Shown: in pieces, positions 29,831 to 38,547 of the stretch
Numbering within the stretch: the stretch's first letter is position 1
Layout: each line of letters starts with the position of its first letter
Assembly (NCBI GenBank): GCA_016719635.1
Contig: JADJYT010000002.1
Span: forward strand, 372,001 to 436,000
Direction of reading: 5' to 3'
DNA length: 64,000 nucleotides
Origin: Sphingobacteriales bacterium
Lineage (GTDB): Bacteria; Bacteroidota; Bacteroidia; Chitinophagales; JADIYW01
The notes under the pieces: generated by a model
Told to the model about the DNA's origin: nothing
Databases searched by the model: none
Seen by the model: only the letters and a program-made list of their open reading frames with translations
Position numbers and translations under genes: made by a program

Positions 29831-30970
29831 ATGGCAGGTATTTACATTCATATTCCATTTTGCAGACAGGCATGTACCTATTGCAATTTTCACTTTTCCA
29901 CGCTTCAAAACAACAAACAGCAGGTATTGGATGCTATCCGGAAAGAAATGGTTTTACAGCAACATTTCTTTCCGGATAAAACGGTTATTGAAACGATTTA
30001 TTTCGGAGGCGGAACGCCAAGCCTTTTGAACGCGTCTGAAATCAATACGATAATGGATGGCATACATTCCATTTGGGAAGTGAGCAATGCCGCTGAAATC
30101 ACGTTAGAAGCAAATCCCGATGACTTAACCCAACCGTATCTGCTTGACCTACGGCGCTCAACACCTGTCAACCGGTTGAGCATCGGCATTCAATCTTTTT
30201 TTGAAGAAGACCTGCGTTATATGAACCGGGCACATTCCGCCGCCGAAGCAATATGTTCGATAAGGGATGCTCTGGAGGCTGGTTTTGGAAACCTTTCCAT
30301 CGACCTGATTTACGGAACACCCACCATGAACGATACCCGCTGGGAAGAAAACCTGCAGGCGGCCTTTGACTTAAAAATCCCGCATATTTCCTGCTACGCA
30401 CTTACTGTGGAAGATAAAACCACCCTGTCGCATCAGATAAAAAAGAAAAAAGTACTGCCGCCCGCTGATGAACAAACTGCCCGTCAATTCTCCCTGTTGA
30501 TGGACGCCATGGCAGCACATCAATATACCCATTACGAGATATCCAACTTCTGCATCGGCCCGCATTTTGCGAAACACAATACCCATTACTGGAAAGGTGT
30601 TCCCTATCTGGGATTAGGCCCTTCGGCGCATTCCTTCGACGGGACAAAACGATACTGGAATATCAGCAATAATGCCGTTCATGCAAAGAAAATAAATGCC
30701 AATCTGGATGCCGGTGAGTTTGAGCTACTGACATCTGCCAATCTTTACAATGAGTATATCCTGACCCAAATACGGACGATCTGGGGCGTCGACACGGCTG
30801 TCATACTGACACGTTTTGGAGATGCCCTTCTTCATCATTTCCGACAGGAAGTATCCCCATTCTTGTTGAACCGATGGGTACAGGAAACGAATGGAATCTA
30901 CACCCTGACGAATACAGGAAAATTATTTTGTGATTATATTACAGCCAATTTATTTACACAGGACAACTAA
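29831..30970 (+). CDS. hemW: HemW-type radical SAM heme chaperone
   Basis: 379 aa. Starts with MAGIYIHIPFC and carries the radical SAM cluster motif C11xxxC15xxC18 (CRQACTYCNF), the GGGTPSLL block, the RLSIGIQSF motif and a C-terminal HemW domain. It lacks the extra N-terminal region of true oxygen-independent coproporphyrinogen oxidase HemN, so it is more likely HemW, which inserts heme into respiratory proteins. Transcribed divergently from the BamA-like gene; the thioesterase follows after 30 bp. Confidence 0.93.
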   Translation: MAGIYIHIPFCRQACTYCNFHFSTLQNNKQQVLDAIRKEMVLQQHFFPDKTVIETIYFGGGTPSLLNASEINTIMDGIHSIWEVSNAAEITLEANPDDLTQPYLLDLRRSTPVNRLSIGIQSFFEEDLRYMNRAHSAAEAICSIRDALEAGFGNLSIDLIYGTPTMNDTRWEENLQAAFDLKIPHISCYALTVEDKTTLSHQIKKKKVLPPADEQTARQFSLLMDAMAAHQYTHYEISNFCIGPHFAKHNTHYWKGVPYLGLGPSAHSFDGTKRYWNISNNAVHAKKINANLDAGEFELLTSANLYNEYILTQIRTIWGVDTAVILTRFGDALLHHFRQEVSPFLLNRWVQETNGIYTLTNTGKLFCDYITANLFTQDN

Positions 30971-31000
30971 ACTATTTCACACACAAAACTGAAAGAACGC

Positions 31001-31435
31001 ATGAAAGGACCGAAAGATTTATACGTCAATATTTTCAATGAACTCATCCCGTTCAACAAGCATTTGGGATTAAAACTATCCGAGCTGACGGAGGGTTTTG
31101 CCAAAGCAACCATCGCTTTCAAGCCCGAGCTGGTGGGCGATTCGAGGATCCTGGCCGTTCACGGCGGTGTCATTTCCGCGGCGATGGATGCAGTGGGCGG
31201 CATTGCCGGAATTACCACCCTCCACTCCATCGAGGATAAAATCGTGACGGTGGATATGCGGGTGGATTATATCCGCTCCGCCCGAAATACCGGACTGATT
31301 ATTGAAGCCCGTATTGTCAGGAGCGGCAACAGAATCATCACCACCAACATGCAGGTCTTTGCTGAAAATGACGGTACTTTAGTGGCAGAAGGAAGAGGTG
31401 TCTACCATGTCAGCCGGAAGAAGAAAGAAGAATAA
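31001..31435 (+). CDS. Hotdog-fold thioesterase, PaaI family
   Basis: 144 aa, the usual size of a single hotdog domain. The family motif is visible as AVHGGVISAAMDAVGG, with the central-helix HGG and a following aspartate (about residue 66) that act in catalysis, and the second half (VDMRVDYIRSAR) forms the typical long strand. PaaI-like enzymes hydrolyse acyl- or aryl-CoA thioesters; the substrate is not evident. It lies 30 bp after hemW and is probably cotranscribed with it. Confidence 0.87.
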   Translation: MKGPKDLYVNIFNELIPFNKHLGLKLSELTEGFAKATIAFKPELVGDSRILAVHGGVISAAMDAVGGIAGITTLHSIEDKIVTVDMRVDYIRSARNTGLIIEARIVRSGNRIITTNMQVFAENDGTLVAEGRGVYHVSRKKKEE

Positions 31436-31578
31436 ACGGCATTTCAGATTTTATCATCTTGTCTTGAAAAATACATAGGGACCTAGTTTCTCATATAGAC
31501 TTACAATGATTAAATCTGCGTGTTTAATGGTATAGGAATAATTTCCCATTTTATATACCTTTCTGAAAATTAAACACT

Positions 31579-32163
31579 ATGAGCGAACTTACTTTAAGAG
31601 CACCCGGCGGCGACCATTACCAAACAGATTTCCTTTCCTGGTTTGACGGCATTGATGCCATGCTGAAACCTGCACCGGATGCCCCTCTGCCTAATGTGCT
31701 GGTGCATGTTGCACGAATCACCAAGACACCCGTCGGTATGACTCCAGGCGGCATGTTATTAATTAATCCCGAGAATAAAGAGATGCCGGATTTGTTCGGT
31801 TTTATCTGTGAGGATGAAGAACTGGGCAAATACTACGGTCCGAAAATTTTCAAGGGTACACCGTTTGAAAATGCCCCGGTGTTGATAGCGAAAATTTTTG
31901 TGTACAATGACTTTCCGAGAAGTGTGCACACAAAAATTGAAGTGGCCGGCCACATAATAGAACTGGAACTGTCCGAATTTGACGGGGCTCAGTATTACTA
32001 CCGGACGGGTGGAATGCCTTTTACCCAACATGTGGTAGAAGCTGCGGCCCATAAAGCAGTCTTTAAATTTGACGGCAAGTTGTTGGGCGGCGAATTACCT
32101 CCGGATGGAATTGGCGGCGGACTGCCGGCGGTGTTCTCTCCGAGTGGTATGTATTATATCTGA
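31579..32163 (+). CDS. Hypothetical cytoplasmic protein
   Basis: 194 aa; I do not recognise the family. No signal peptide or membrane segment. It has several Gly/Pro motifs (GMTPGGMLLINPENKEMPDLFGF, GELPPDGIGGGLPAVFSPSGMYYI) and appears predominantly beta. Two repeated-looking features are a MTPGGM turn near residue 55 and a TGGMPF turn near residue 143. The coding sequence is intact, uses ordinary codons and begins at ATG 31579, 143 bp after the thioesterase, so it is a real gene. It may be an enzyme or ligand-binding beta-sandwich, but no catalytic residues can be proposed. Confidence 0.7.
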   Translation: MSELTLRAPGGDHYQTDFLSWFDGIDAMLKPAPDAPLPNVLVHVARITKTPVGMTPGGMLLINPENKEMPDLFGFICEDEELGKYYGPKIFKGTPFENAPVLIAKIFVYNDFPRSVHTKIEVAGHIIELELSEFDGAQYYYRTGGMPFTQHVVEAAAHKAVFKFDGKLLGGELPPDGIGGGLPAVFSPSGMYYI

Positions 32164-32257
32164 TTCTGAATATTATTCATTTTAAGTCAACCCGGGTGAT
32201 TTTTTTTATTACCTGATTATAGAAATTGCCAACCTTACGGGTTGAGAATCCTATTTC

Positions 32258-33247
32258 TTACCGCAAAAACAGATACAGCATATAAACCACCAGCAGCATA
32301 AGGAGGAAACGGCACTTCCACAAATTCAGTGTCAGCTTTCTGCCCATCCAGAGCATTCCCATAATCAGCAGCGAGACGGCAATCAAAATGCCGATATCGA
32401 CATTGAAAGACGGATTGTACTGCACCGGATGTATGAAGGCGGCCACTCCCAGCATCCCAAAAATATTGAGTATATTCTGCCCGACCAGATTACTGACTTC
32501 AAATTTTGTCTGATTCGCTTTCGTAATCATCATCCAGTAGAGCATGACGAAAGAACCGCCCAGCGATAACACAAATTGCCCCAGGAAACGTTGTGACAAG
32601 TCAAATTTTCTCGAAATATCGATTAGATTGTCTACCACCAGAACACCGCCGGCTATGAGGCCTATGGTACCTGCCGCCAACAAAACACCTGCAAACCAAA
32701 GTGCGTAATGACCGGTTTCTTCTTCTGTATCATTAAACCAGATGGTATGATGTTTTCGGACATTAAAATAGCCATATGTCATAAACAGAATAAAACCTCC
32801 CAGCAGCAGCACGCCCTCCTGTTTTGTTATCATCCTGACGGGTGAGGACACAGCAAACAATGATTTATTGGCAACTATGTACAGCAACAAGGCGCTCAGC
32901 ATCAACGAAACGATACCGATGGTGGCCGTATTTTTATTGGCACGGATAGGACGGAATAAGCCAGTAATACTGAGAATGCCCAGCAGGTTGAAAATACAGC
33001 TTCCGATAATGGTACCCATTACCAGATCAAAATAGCCGTTATATGCAGCAAGCAAAACAGTGAATAGCTTAGGCAATGACGTGCCGAAAGCAACCACTGT
33101 AAAACTGATTACAGACTCAGGTAACTTTATTTTACGGGCTATGGAAGCTCCGCCGTCCACCAGCATTCCCGCACCCCTGTTCAGCAAAAAAAAGCCGATC
33201 AGCAACAGAGGGATATTCAGAAATAGGGAGATATACTGGATTTGCAT
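32258..33247 (-). CDS. CaCA-superfamily cation exchanger-like protein with altered ion site
   Basis: 329 aa from ATG 33247; the GTG at 33283 lies in the terminator of the TonB receptor gene, so the later start is preferred. About ten membrane segments arranged as two alpha-repeats, as in Na+/Ca2+ exchangers. The family motif GTSxPE reads GTSLPK at 55-60 in the first repeat and GGSFVM at 230-235 in the second, so both ion-coordinating glutamates are replaced (Lys60, Met235). The second-half motifs GSN/GSD read GSC (82-84) and GQN (256-258). The fold is clear, but ordinary Ca2+ coordination looks impossible; it may carry another ion or act as a non-transporting relative. Confidence 0.8.
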   Translation of the reverse strand: MQIQYISLFLNIPLLLIGFFLLNRGAGMLVDGGASIARKIKLPESVISFTVVAFGTSLPKLFTVLLAAYNGYFDLVMGTIIGSCIFNLLGILSITGLFRPIRANKNTATIGIVSLMLSALLLYIVANKSLFAVSSPVRMITKQEGVLLLGGFILFMTYGYFNVRKHHTIWFNDTEEETGHYALWFAGVLLAAGTIGLIAGGVLVVDNLIDISRKFDLSQRFLGQFVLSLGGSFVMLYWMMITKANQTKFEVSNLVGQNILNIFGMLGVAAFIHPVQYNPSFNVDIGILIAVSLLIMGMLWMGRKLTLNLWKCRFLLMLLVVYMLYLFLR

Positions 33248-33271
33248 CACCAATAATACAAAAACAATTTG

Positions 33272-33303
33272 AAAAAAAGCCACCGCATAAAGAGCGATGG
33301 CTT
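33272..33303 (-). terminator. Terminator of the TonB receptor gene
   Basis: On the minus strand a 10-bp stem (AAGCCATCGC paired with GCGGTGGCTT, one U-G pair, 7-base loop) is followed directly by seven T. It begins 21 bp after the stop at 33324. It lies immediately upstream of the CaCA-like gene at 33247. Confidence 0.8.
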
Positions 33304-33323
33304 ATTGTAGTTTAATGACAATC

Positions 33324-36311
33324 CTACAGGGTATAGGTCATCTTACAGACACCCATCATACCCATTACCGGAGATCCTGTAAAATACTGCTGTTTTTTGT
33401 TGTACAGGTTGGATAAGGATAAAGTTACATTATAATGGTTGTTCCAGAATCTGGGCGTATAGGAAATGTCTAAATCCATATCATGTGTCGGCCGGACATG
33501 TCCGACAAAGTTTCCGGACAAGACGGGATAACCAGCACTCCAGTTAAACCGCATACCCACATTTAAACCAATTTTTTCATGGTAATAATTTACGCCTACA
33601 TTAACTTTATGTTTAGGTGAATTCAGTGCGACATAGCCTAATGGTGCACTGTCAACCCTTACAGAATCCTTATCTACAAAAGAATAATTTGTATTGAGAC
33701 TAAATCCCTTTGGCAGGTACAAGGTAGAATTAAAATCTATCCCGTATAAAGTCAGGTCTCCTATGTTTCTGGTTACAAGCAATAAATTCGGTCCGCCGGC
33801 CTCTCTGGGCGTGATGACACCAATCGGCAGGTTTTCCACCGCTTTTCTGATGAGCCGGACAAATTCATCATCGCCTGTGCCATTATTATTTCCTCCGAAT
33901 TTTTCACTGCCGTCTAGAAATGCATTCATAGCCAGTTTAACGATGGGGTTGAGGTTGTTATAATTTTGTGTAATACGTGGACCGAGAAATTCCATCAACT
34001 GGTTTGCATCAAACATAACCGTTGGCGTTAACAAGGTCACCGGAGCTAAATAATTTTTAAAATCGGTGCGGTAAAGATCGATTTGTATTCCAAACATTTT
34101 ACCGATCACCCCCTTGTATCCGAATTCATACGTATAGGTAGTGGTGGGTGTCAATCCTTTTATATCCTGGGTGTTTTTCCATTTATCATTGTTGGATTCA
34201 AATTTCTGTTTGGCGGTATTCAAATTATTCACCACCTGATTGATGTCTCCCGGTATGTTTTGCGGAATAATCATATTGACCACATCGTTGATGATTGGCA
34301 ACAGCACGGAGTTGTTATCTATATTCGCCTGCACTCCGAACTGGCTTCGGATGGCTCCCAATACCCCCTGCCAGCCGGTCTGGGTAAAGGATGCATCGCC
34401 CACATCGTGAAATTGACCGGTCGTCCCGTACGGAGATAAGAACTGCGGCAACACCTGTCCTCCGAAATTCGGATTGGCATTGAAACTATATGTAAAACCG
34501 TTTCTTGGTGTTCCAACATTTCTTATTTCAATTCCTTCCGGTATTTCTCCCTGTTTTACATCAACATAATATGCCGCTGAAGCCGGATTTTTGAATGCCC
34601 TGTTGAAAGTAAACCGTAAATTATGTCCGGTTCCGGGTTTATAGACAAAAGCAACCTTTGGTGACACTAATAATTTCTTTACGGCAGTATTGTAATCTAA
34701 ACGTGTAGCGACAATTGCACTCACCCTTGGATGCAGCCTGTAATCTCCCTGGAGATAAATACCATATTCATCAATATTGTCTTTATTTTCGTATTTTCCG
34801 TTGAGTGTACCTTTTGTTTCCGGTCTGGTAAAGAAAGCATCAAATCCATACACCAGGTTAATTCGCTTAATAATCAGCGTTGAGTGCTGCACCTGGAAAG
34901 AATACATGTGCGACTTATCAATATACCTGCCTCCAACGGGGACAAAATAAGTTTTGTTGGAGTTATTGCCATTCATATAAGCCTGCACAAACAAATCTTT
35001 CCACATGAAGCGTATCTGTGCCCAGCTGTAGGTCCAGTTTTTATTCTGCATCGCTCCTACCGGGCTGGCTATAATGCCATTGCTTACATTGACACCCCCT
35101 GCCAGCACGATATTAAAATCTTCCTTAATCTTAAAATCCAGACGGGCATCGACCTGTCCGTTCAAGATGGTTTCATCCCGTTCATTTAAAACCGGACTTC
35201 CCAGTCCGTTGGAGTCTATCGTACCATCGGGGCGCTCGTAATATACGGTATCCGCAGAGGCAGAGAAACGGACAACGGAAGAAGGGTCTCCCAGATCGCT
35301 GTATCTCCAATCATGTCCTGTAAACAATTTGGAAGACACCTTGATTCCCATTTTCAGTTTTGGTCTTTTGGTATGGATCGTATCGGCTATATAAATCCCG
35401 GTTGAGAATAATATCCTATCCTTTAGTTTAGCATAGTCAAATCTGGGATTCTCCCTGTTTATATCAGTTAATGTGTTTTTTATTTTCACACGGGCACCTA
35501 TTGCTATCCAGAATTTAATTTCCTGTGTCTTTAACGGTGACTTTGTGATGATATGGATAACTCCGTTATTGGCATTCGGTCCGTAAAGAGCTGCTGCCGG
35601 CCCCTTCAATACTTCTATACGCTCAATATCTTCGTCCGTGGTGGTCATCATCTGATACATGTTCAGACCGGTATTAGGAAGCTTGGCGACTCTGTTATCT
35701 GTCAATGACATCACATCACTGTTGAAATACCCGTTAAATCCGCGGACAGAAGGTGTACCCCCCTGAACACCGGAACGCATGACCTGCACACCTGACAGAT
35801 TCTTTAAATGGTCGGTTATACCTAACCCTGCTTTGTTAGAAATTGCTGTCGCATCTACCGACACAATAGATGCCGGTGCATCTAATATCTTTTCTTTGGT
35901 TCTGGATGCAGATACCACTACTGTTGTTAATTCTGTCTCTTCGGTTGCCATTTCAAGATTAACCGTTTCATTTCCGGTTACCGTATGTTTTTGGTCCGTA
36001 TAACCGACATAGCGGAATATTACAACATCCCCCTCATTCACATTTAACTCAAAGTTGCCGTCAAAATCTGTAACGGTGCCTTTCATCTGGTCTCCTTCGA
36101 CGAAAATATTAACCCCTACCAATTCTTCTTTGGTTTGTTTGTCTTTCAGTACACCTTTAACGGTAAATTCTTTGTTTGACTTTCTGATGATAACAGAAGG
36201 CGGTGGTAATTTCTTTTCCTTTTCTTCTTTTTCCTTTTGAGTTTGAGCAAACAGTGGTAAACAAAAAAATAAAATGGATGAAAATAAAATTAACTGCTTT
36301 ACATTCTTCAT
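33324..36311 (-). CDS. TonB-dependent receptor with carboxypeptidase-like regulatory domain
   Basis: 995 aa from ATG 36311, which gives a normal signal peptide (MKNVKQLILFSSILFFCLPLFA); the longer start would bury it. After a charged KEKEEKEKK linker comes a CarboxypepD_reg-like domain (about 50-125), the plug (about 135-245; VVVSASRTKEKILDAPASIVSV, GVIHIITK) and a 22-strand barrel to the C-terminus. No SusD partner or other uptake gene is next to it, so a glycan PUL is unlikely; a metal complex, vitamin or peptide substrate is possible. An energising ExbB/ExbD pair lies about 10 kb away. Confidence 0.92.
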   Translation of the reverse strand: MKNVKQLILFSSILFFCLPLFAQTQKEKEEKEKKLPPPSVIIRKSNKEFTVKGVLKDKQTKEELVGVNIFVEGDQMKGTVTDFDGNFELNVNEGDVVIFRYVGYTDQKHTVTGNETVNLEMATEETELTTVVVSASRTKEKILDAPASIVSVDATAISNKAGLGITDHLKNLSGVQVMRSGVQGGTPSVRGFNGYFNSDVMSLTDNRVAKLPNTGLNMYQMMTTTDEDIERIEVLKGPAAALYGPNANNGVIHIITKSPLKTQEIKFWIAIGARVKIKNTLTDINRENPRFDYAKLKDRILFSTGIYIADTIHTKRPKLKMGIKVSSKLFTGHDWRYSDLGDPSSVVRFSASADTVYYERPDGTIDSNGLGSPVLNERDETILNGQVDARLDFKIKEDFNIVLAGGVNVSNGIIASPVGAMQNKNWTYSWAQIRFMWKDLFVQAYMNGNNSNKTYFVPVGGRYIDKSHMYSFQVQHSTLIIKRINLVYGFDAFFTRPETKGTLNGKYENKDNIDEYGIYLQGDYRLHPRVSAIVATRLDYNTAVKKLLVSPKVAFVYKPGTGHNLRFTFNRAFKNPASAAYYVDVKQGEIPEGIEIRNVGTPRNGFTYSFNANPNFGGQVLPQFLSPYGTTGQFHDVGDASFTQTGWQGVLGAIRSQFGVQANIDNNSVLLPIINDVVNMIIPQNIPGDINQVVNNLNTAKQKFESNNDKWKNTQDIKGLTPTTTYTYEFGYKGVIGKMFGIQIDLYRTDFKNYLAPVTLLTPTVMFDANQLMEFLGPRITQNYNNLNPIVKLAMNAFLDGSEKFGGNNNGTGDDEFVRLIRKAVENLPIGVITPREAGGPNLLLVTRNIGDLTLYGIDFNSTLYLPKGFSLNTNYSFVDKDSVRVDSAPLGYVALNSPKHKVNVGVNYYHEKIGLNVGMRFNWSAGYPVLSGNFVGHVRPTHDMDLDISYTPRFWNNHYNVTLSLSNLYNKKQQYFTGSPVMGMMGVCKMTYTL

Positions 36312-36358
36312 AAATTGTCCTTTAGAACGACTTTCAGGCTGAATATGGTATTTCACCC

Positions 36359-36366
36359 CAAAACTA
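36359..36366 (-). promoter_or_regulatory. Candidate -7 element for the TonB receptor
   Basis: Reads TAGTTTTG on the minus strand, matching TAnnTTTG, 47 bp upstream of the ATG at 36311. The AT-rich flank contains several CAAA repeats (TTTG on the coding strand) but none at exact -33 spacing. Confidence 0.35.
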
Positions 36367-36510
36367 TCTGCAAATATCCAAAATTGAAATGAATTGGAAT
36401 TGCAATATTGTTAACACCTGTAATTTACAGGTAATAAAGTAACCATTTTTGGTTATGTTGTTTGTTGATAAAATTGATTTTAGAATTAAAAATGTTCATA
36501 ACGAAGAGAA

Positions 36511-36843
36511 TCAGGCCAATACTTCTGAAGGAATCCTCAGTTTAAGGCCATGAATTTCTTCTGAAACCGGTATCTGACAGGAAAGCCGGCAATTTCCTGT
36601 ATAACAGGGCAACGATTCCAGCATACACATCTCGCTATCATTTGCACCATCTAGCATGATTTCATCTTTATTCAGCACCTCCACCCGGCAAGTTCCACAC
36701 AGGGCTATGCCGCCGCAGATCGCCTCAACAGGATATCCATCTCCTTTCAAAGCCTCCATTAATGAAAGTTGAACGCCGGTAGGAACCTCTAAGGTTTTAA
36801 ACGAAAAGTCGTCCTGTTGAATATGAATATTGATGCTATCCAA
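36511..36843 (-). CDS. Adrenodoxin-type [2Fe-2S] ferredoxin
   Basis: 110 aa. Cluster ligands Cys43-x5-Cys49-x2-Cys52 and Cys89, in CGGIALCGTC and RLSCQI, which is the adrenodoxin/ISC type; two additional cysteines (73, 80 or 85 region) are not part of the motif. No ATG begins this frame; the start at 36843 is TTG and gives the right length. It follows the reductase gene by 35 bp on the same strand, so the pair is probably one operon moving electrons from NADPH through FAD to this ferredoxin. Confidence 0.88.
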   Translation of the reverse strand: MDSINIHIQQDDFSFKTLEVPTGVQLSLMEALKGDGYPVEAICGGIALCGTCRVEVLNKDEIMLDGANDSEMCMLESLPCYTGNCRLSCQIPVSEEIHGLKLRIPSEVLA

Positions 36844-36878
36844 GAAATACGGTGGTGTTTTAAGATGGAAATATCTGA

Positions 36879-37880
36879 TTAAAATCCGTTCACTCCGTTG
36901 ACGGTGGTGTATTTTAAGGTTGGTTTTTTTCCATTAATCATTTCGGAAGCACTCTGCGCCATCATGGCAGCCTCGTGAAACCCGCATAAAATCAACTTTA
37001 ATTTACCCTCGTAATTATTGATATCTCCTACGGCATAAATCCCTTTGACATTGGTAGAATAATCTCTGGTATCCACATTGATGGCATTTTTTTCGATATT
37101 CAGCCCCCAATTGGCAATCGGACCTAGTTTAGGACTTAAACCAAACAATGCCAGATAATAATCACATTCCACCTCTTTGGCAGTGCCGTCATTATGTGAG
37201 ATGGTCACCGTCTCCAGTTTGCCATCGCCATGCAGCTGCGTGACATTTGAACTCAGTTCCAGTTTTATTTTTCCTTCTGCTGCTAATTCATTTACCTTAT
37301 CTACGCTGTCCGGTGCCCCGCGGAACATTTCACCTCTGTGCACCATAGTCAGTTCAGCCGCAACATCAGCCAGAAACAAGGTCCAGTCTAAAGCACTGTC
37401 GCCTCCACCGGCTATCACTATTCTTTTATTACGGTATTTCTCCGGATCAAGCACCATGTACTCTACTCCGTTTTTTTCGTAGTCTGCCAGGTTGCTGATA
37501 GCCGGTTTGCGCGGTTCAAAAACACCCAGCCCGCCGGCTATGCAAATAATTTTTGCATGAATCTTTGTACCTAAATGGGTGGTCAGGATGAATGAATTCT
37601 CCTCCAGTTTTTCGATTTCCTCGATACGCTCACCGAGCGTAAATGTCGGATGAAACGGTTTGGCCTGCTCCATCAGGTTATCTACCAGTTCCTGTGCCCC
37701 TACGACCGGATATCCCGGTATGTCGTAGATAGGTTTTTTAGGATAAATTTCGGATAGCTGTCCGCCGGGTTGCGGCAGATAATCCACTAAATGACATCGC
37801 ATTTTAAGTAATCCTGCTTCAAAAATGGCAAACAAACCTACAGGTCCGGCGCCAATAATACAAATATCTGTTTCTATCAT
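36879..37880 (-). CDS. Ferredoxin--NADP reductase, thioredoxin-reductase-like type
   Basis: 333 aa. FAD-binding motif GAGPVGLFAIFEAG (10-23), NADP-binding motif GGGDSALDW near residue 165 and the closing GDINNYEGKLKLILCGFHEAAMMA block. It lacks the CxxC redox pair of thioredoxin reductase (the position is occupied by AIDW-like sequence), which marks the YumC-type ferredoxin-NADP reductases. The ferredoxin gene downstream supports this. Cytoplasmic. Confidence 0.93.
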   Translation of the reverse strand: MIETDICIIGAGPVGLFAIFEAGLLKMRCHLVDYLPQPGGQLSEIYPKKPIYDIPGYPVVGAQELVDNLMEQAKPFHPTFTLGERIEEIEKLEENSFILTTHLGTKIHAKIICIAGGLGVFEPRKPAISNLADYEKNGVEYMVLDPEKYRNKRIVIAGGGDSALDWTLFLADVAAELTMVHRGEMFRGAPDSVDKVNELAAEGKIKLELSSNVTQLHGDGKLETVTISHNDGTAKEVECDYYLALFGLSPKLGPIANWGLNIEKNAINVDTRDYSTNVKGIYAVGDINNYEGKLKLILCGFHEAAMMAQSASEMINGKKPTLKYTTVNGVNGF

Positions 37881-38028
37881 AATGAATAAAGTTAAAAACG
37901 AACATTTTACGATAAACGTACAATTATACGAAAATCAAAAATAAGAAGACTGACTTTAAAGGAATGTTATGATTTTCAGCAGGGTTGAAAGAATATCCGG
38001 TAAGTTACTTTCCATAACTAACTTAAGT

Positions 38029-38048
38029 GTTCCCGCAAATGCGGGAAC
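38029..38048. repeat. Perfect 8-bp inverted repeat, possible terminator
   Basis: GTTCCCGC and GCGGGAAC separated by AAAT form a strong hairpin 32 bp after the heat shock gene stop on the minus strand. No T run follows on either strand, so it may be a Rho-independent terminator without a tail, an mRNA stabiliser or a small interspersed repeat. Confidence 0.5.
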
Positions 38049-38079
38049 CTTCCTAAAAATAATTGGCTAGCAAACAGGT

Positions 38080-38520
38080 CTATTTAATTACAGACTTTTT
38101 CAAATCCAGTTTAAGTACACCTTCTTTGTATTTTACCTTCATATCAGCCGCACTTACAGCTTGTGGCAATGCAATGGTTCTGCTCCAGGATGCAAAACTA
38201 TATTCCTGAACGAGGTAATTTTTCCTTTTTTCTTCTATTTTGCTCTCTTTTGAACTGCCAATGGTTAACTGGTTGCCGTTCACTTTCACTTTAATATCCT
38301 TTTTGCTTATCCCGGGAATGGAGATTCTCACTTTAAATTCCTCTCCGGCATCCCAGATATTCCAAAATGGACTGCTGATAATCTGCACTTCTTTTTTTGC
38401 AGGAACTGATGGAGACGCAGCCTTTGCTACTGGTTTTGTTACCGGTTTTGGTGCAGCCTTTTTTACCGCAGGGCGCTTTGATCTTACTGCGGTCGCTGTT
38501 GGTTTTTTAGTTGTTTTCAT
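38080..38520 (-). CDS. Small heat shock protein (Hsp20) with lysine-rich N-terminus
   Basis: 146 aa. Residues about 50-146 are an alpha-crystallin domain (GEEFKVRISIPGISKKDIKVKVNGNQLTIG ... YKEGVLKLDLKKS). The N-terminus, about 45 residues, is a K/A/P-rich tail (KKPTATAVRSKRPAVKKAAPK) in place of the hydrophobic N-arm found in most sHsps, and there is no clear C-terminal IxI motif, so oligomerisation may differ. sHsps hold unfolding proteins in an ATP-independent way. It is 27 bp after the universal stress gene, suggesting a shared stress operon. Confidence 0.88.
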   Translation of the reverse strand: MKTTKKPTATAVRSKRPAVKKAAPKPVTKPVAKAASPSVPAKKEVQIISSPFWNIWDAGEEFKVRISIPGISKKDIKVKVNGNQLTIGSSKESKIEEKRKNYLVQEYSFASWSRTIALPQAVSAADMKVKYKEGVLKLDLKKSVIK

Positions 38521-38547
38521 ATCTTGTTATTTTTATGGATTAATTAA

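Noticed and set aside
32187..32250. Distant inverted repeat TCAACCCG ... CGGGTTGA after the 194-aa gene
   Set aside because: Eight-base arms about 45 bases apart with no T run at the right place; could occur by chance.
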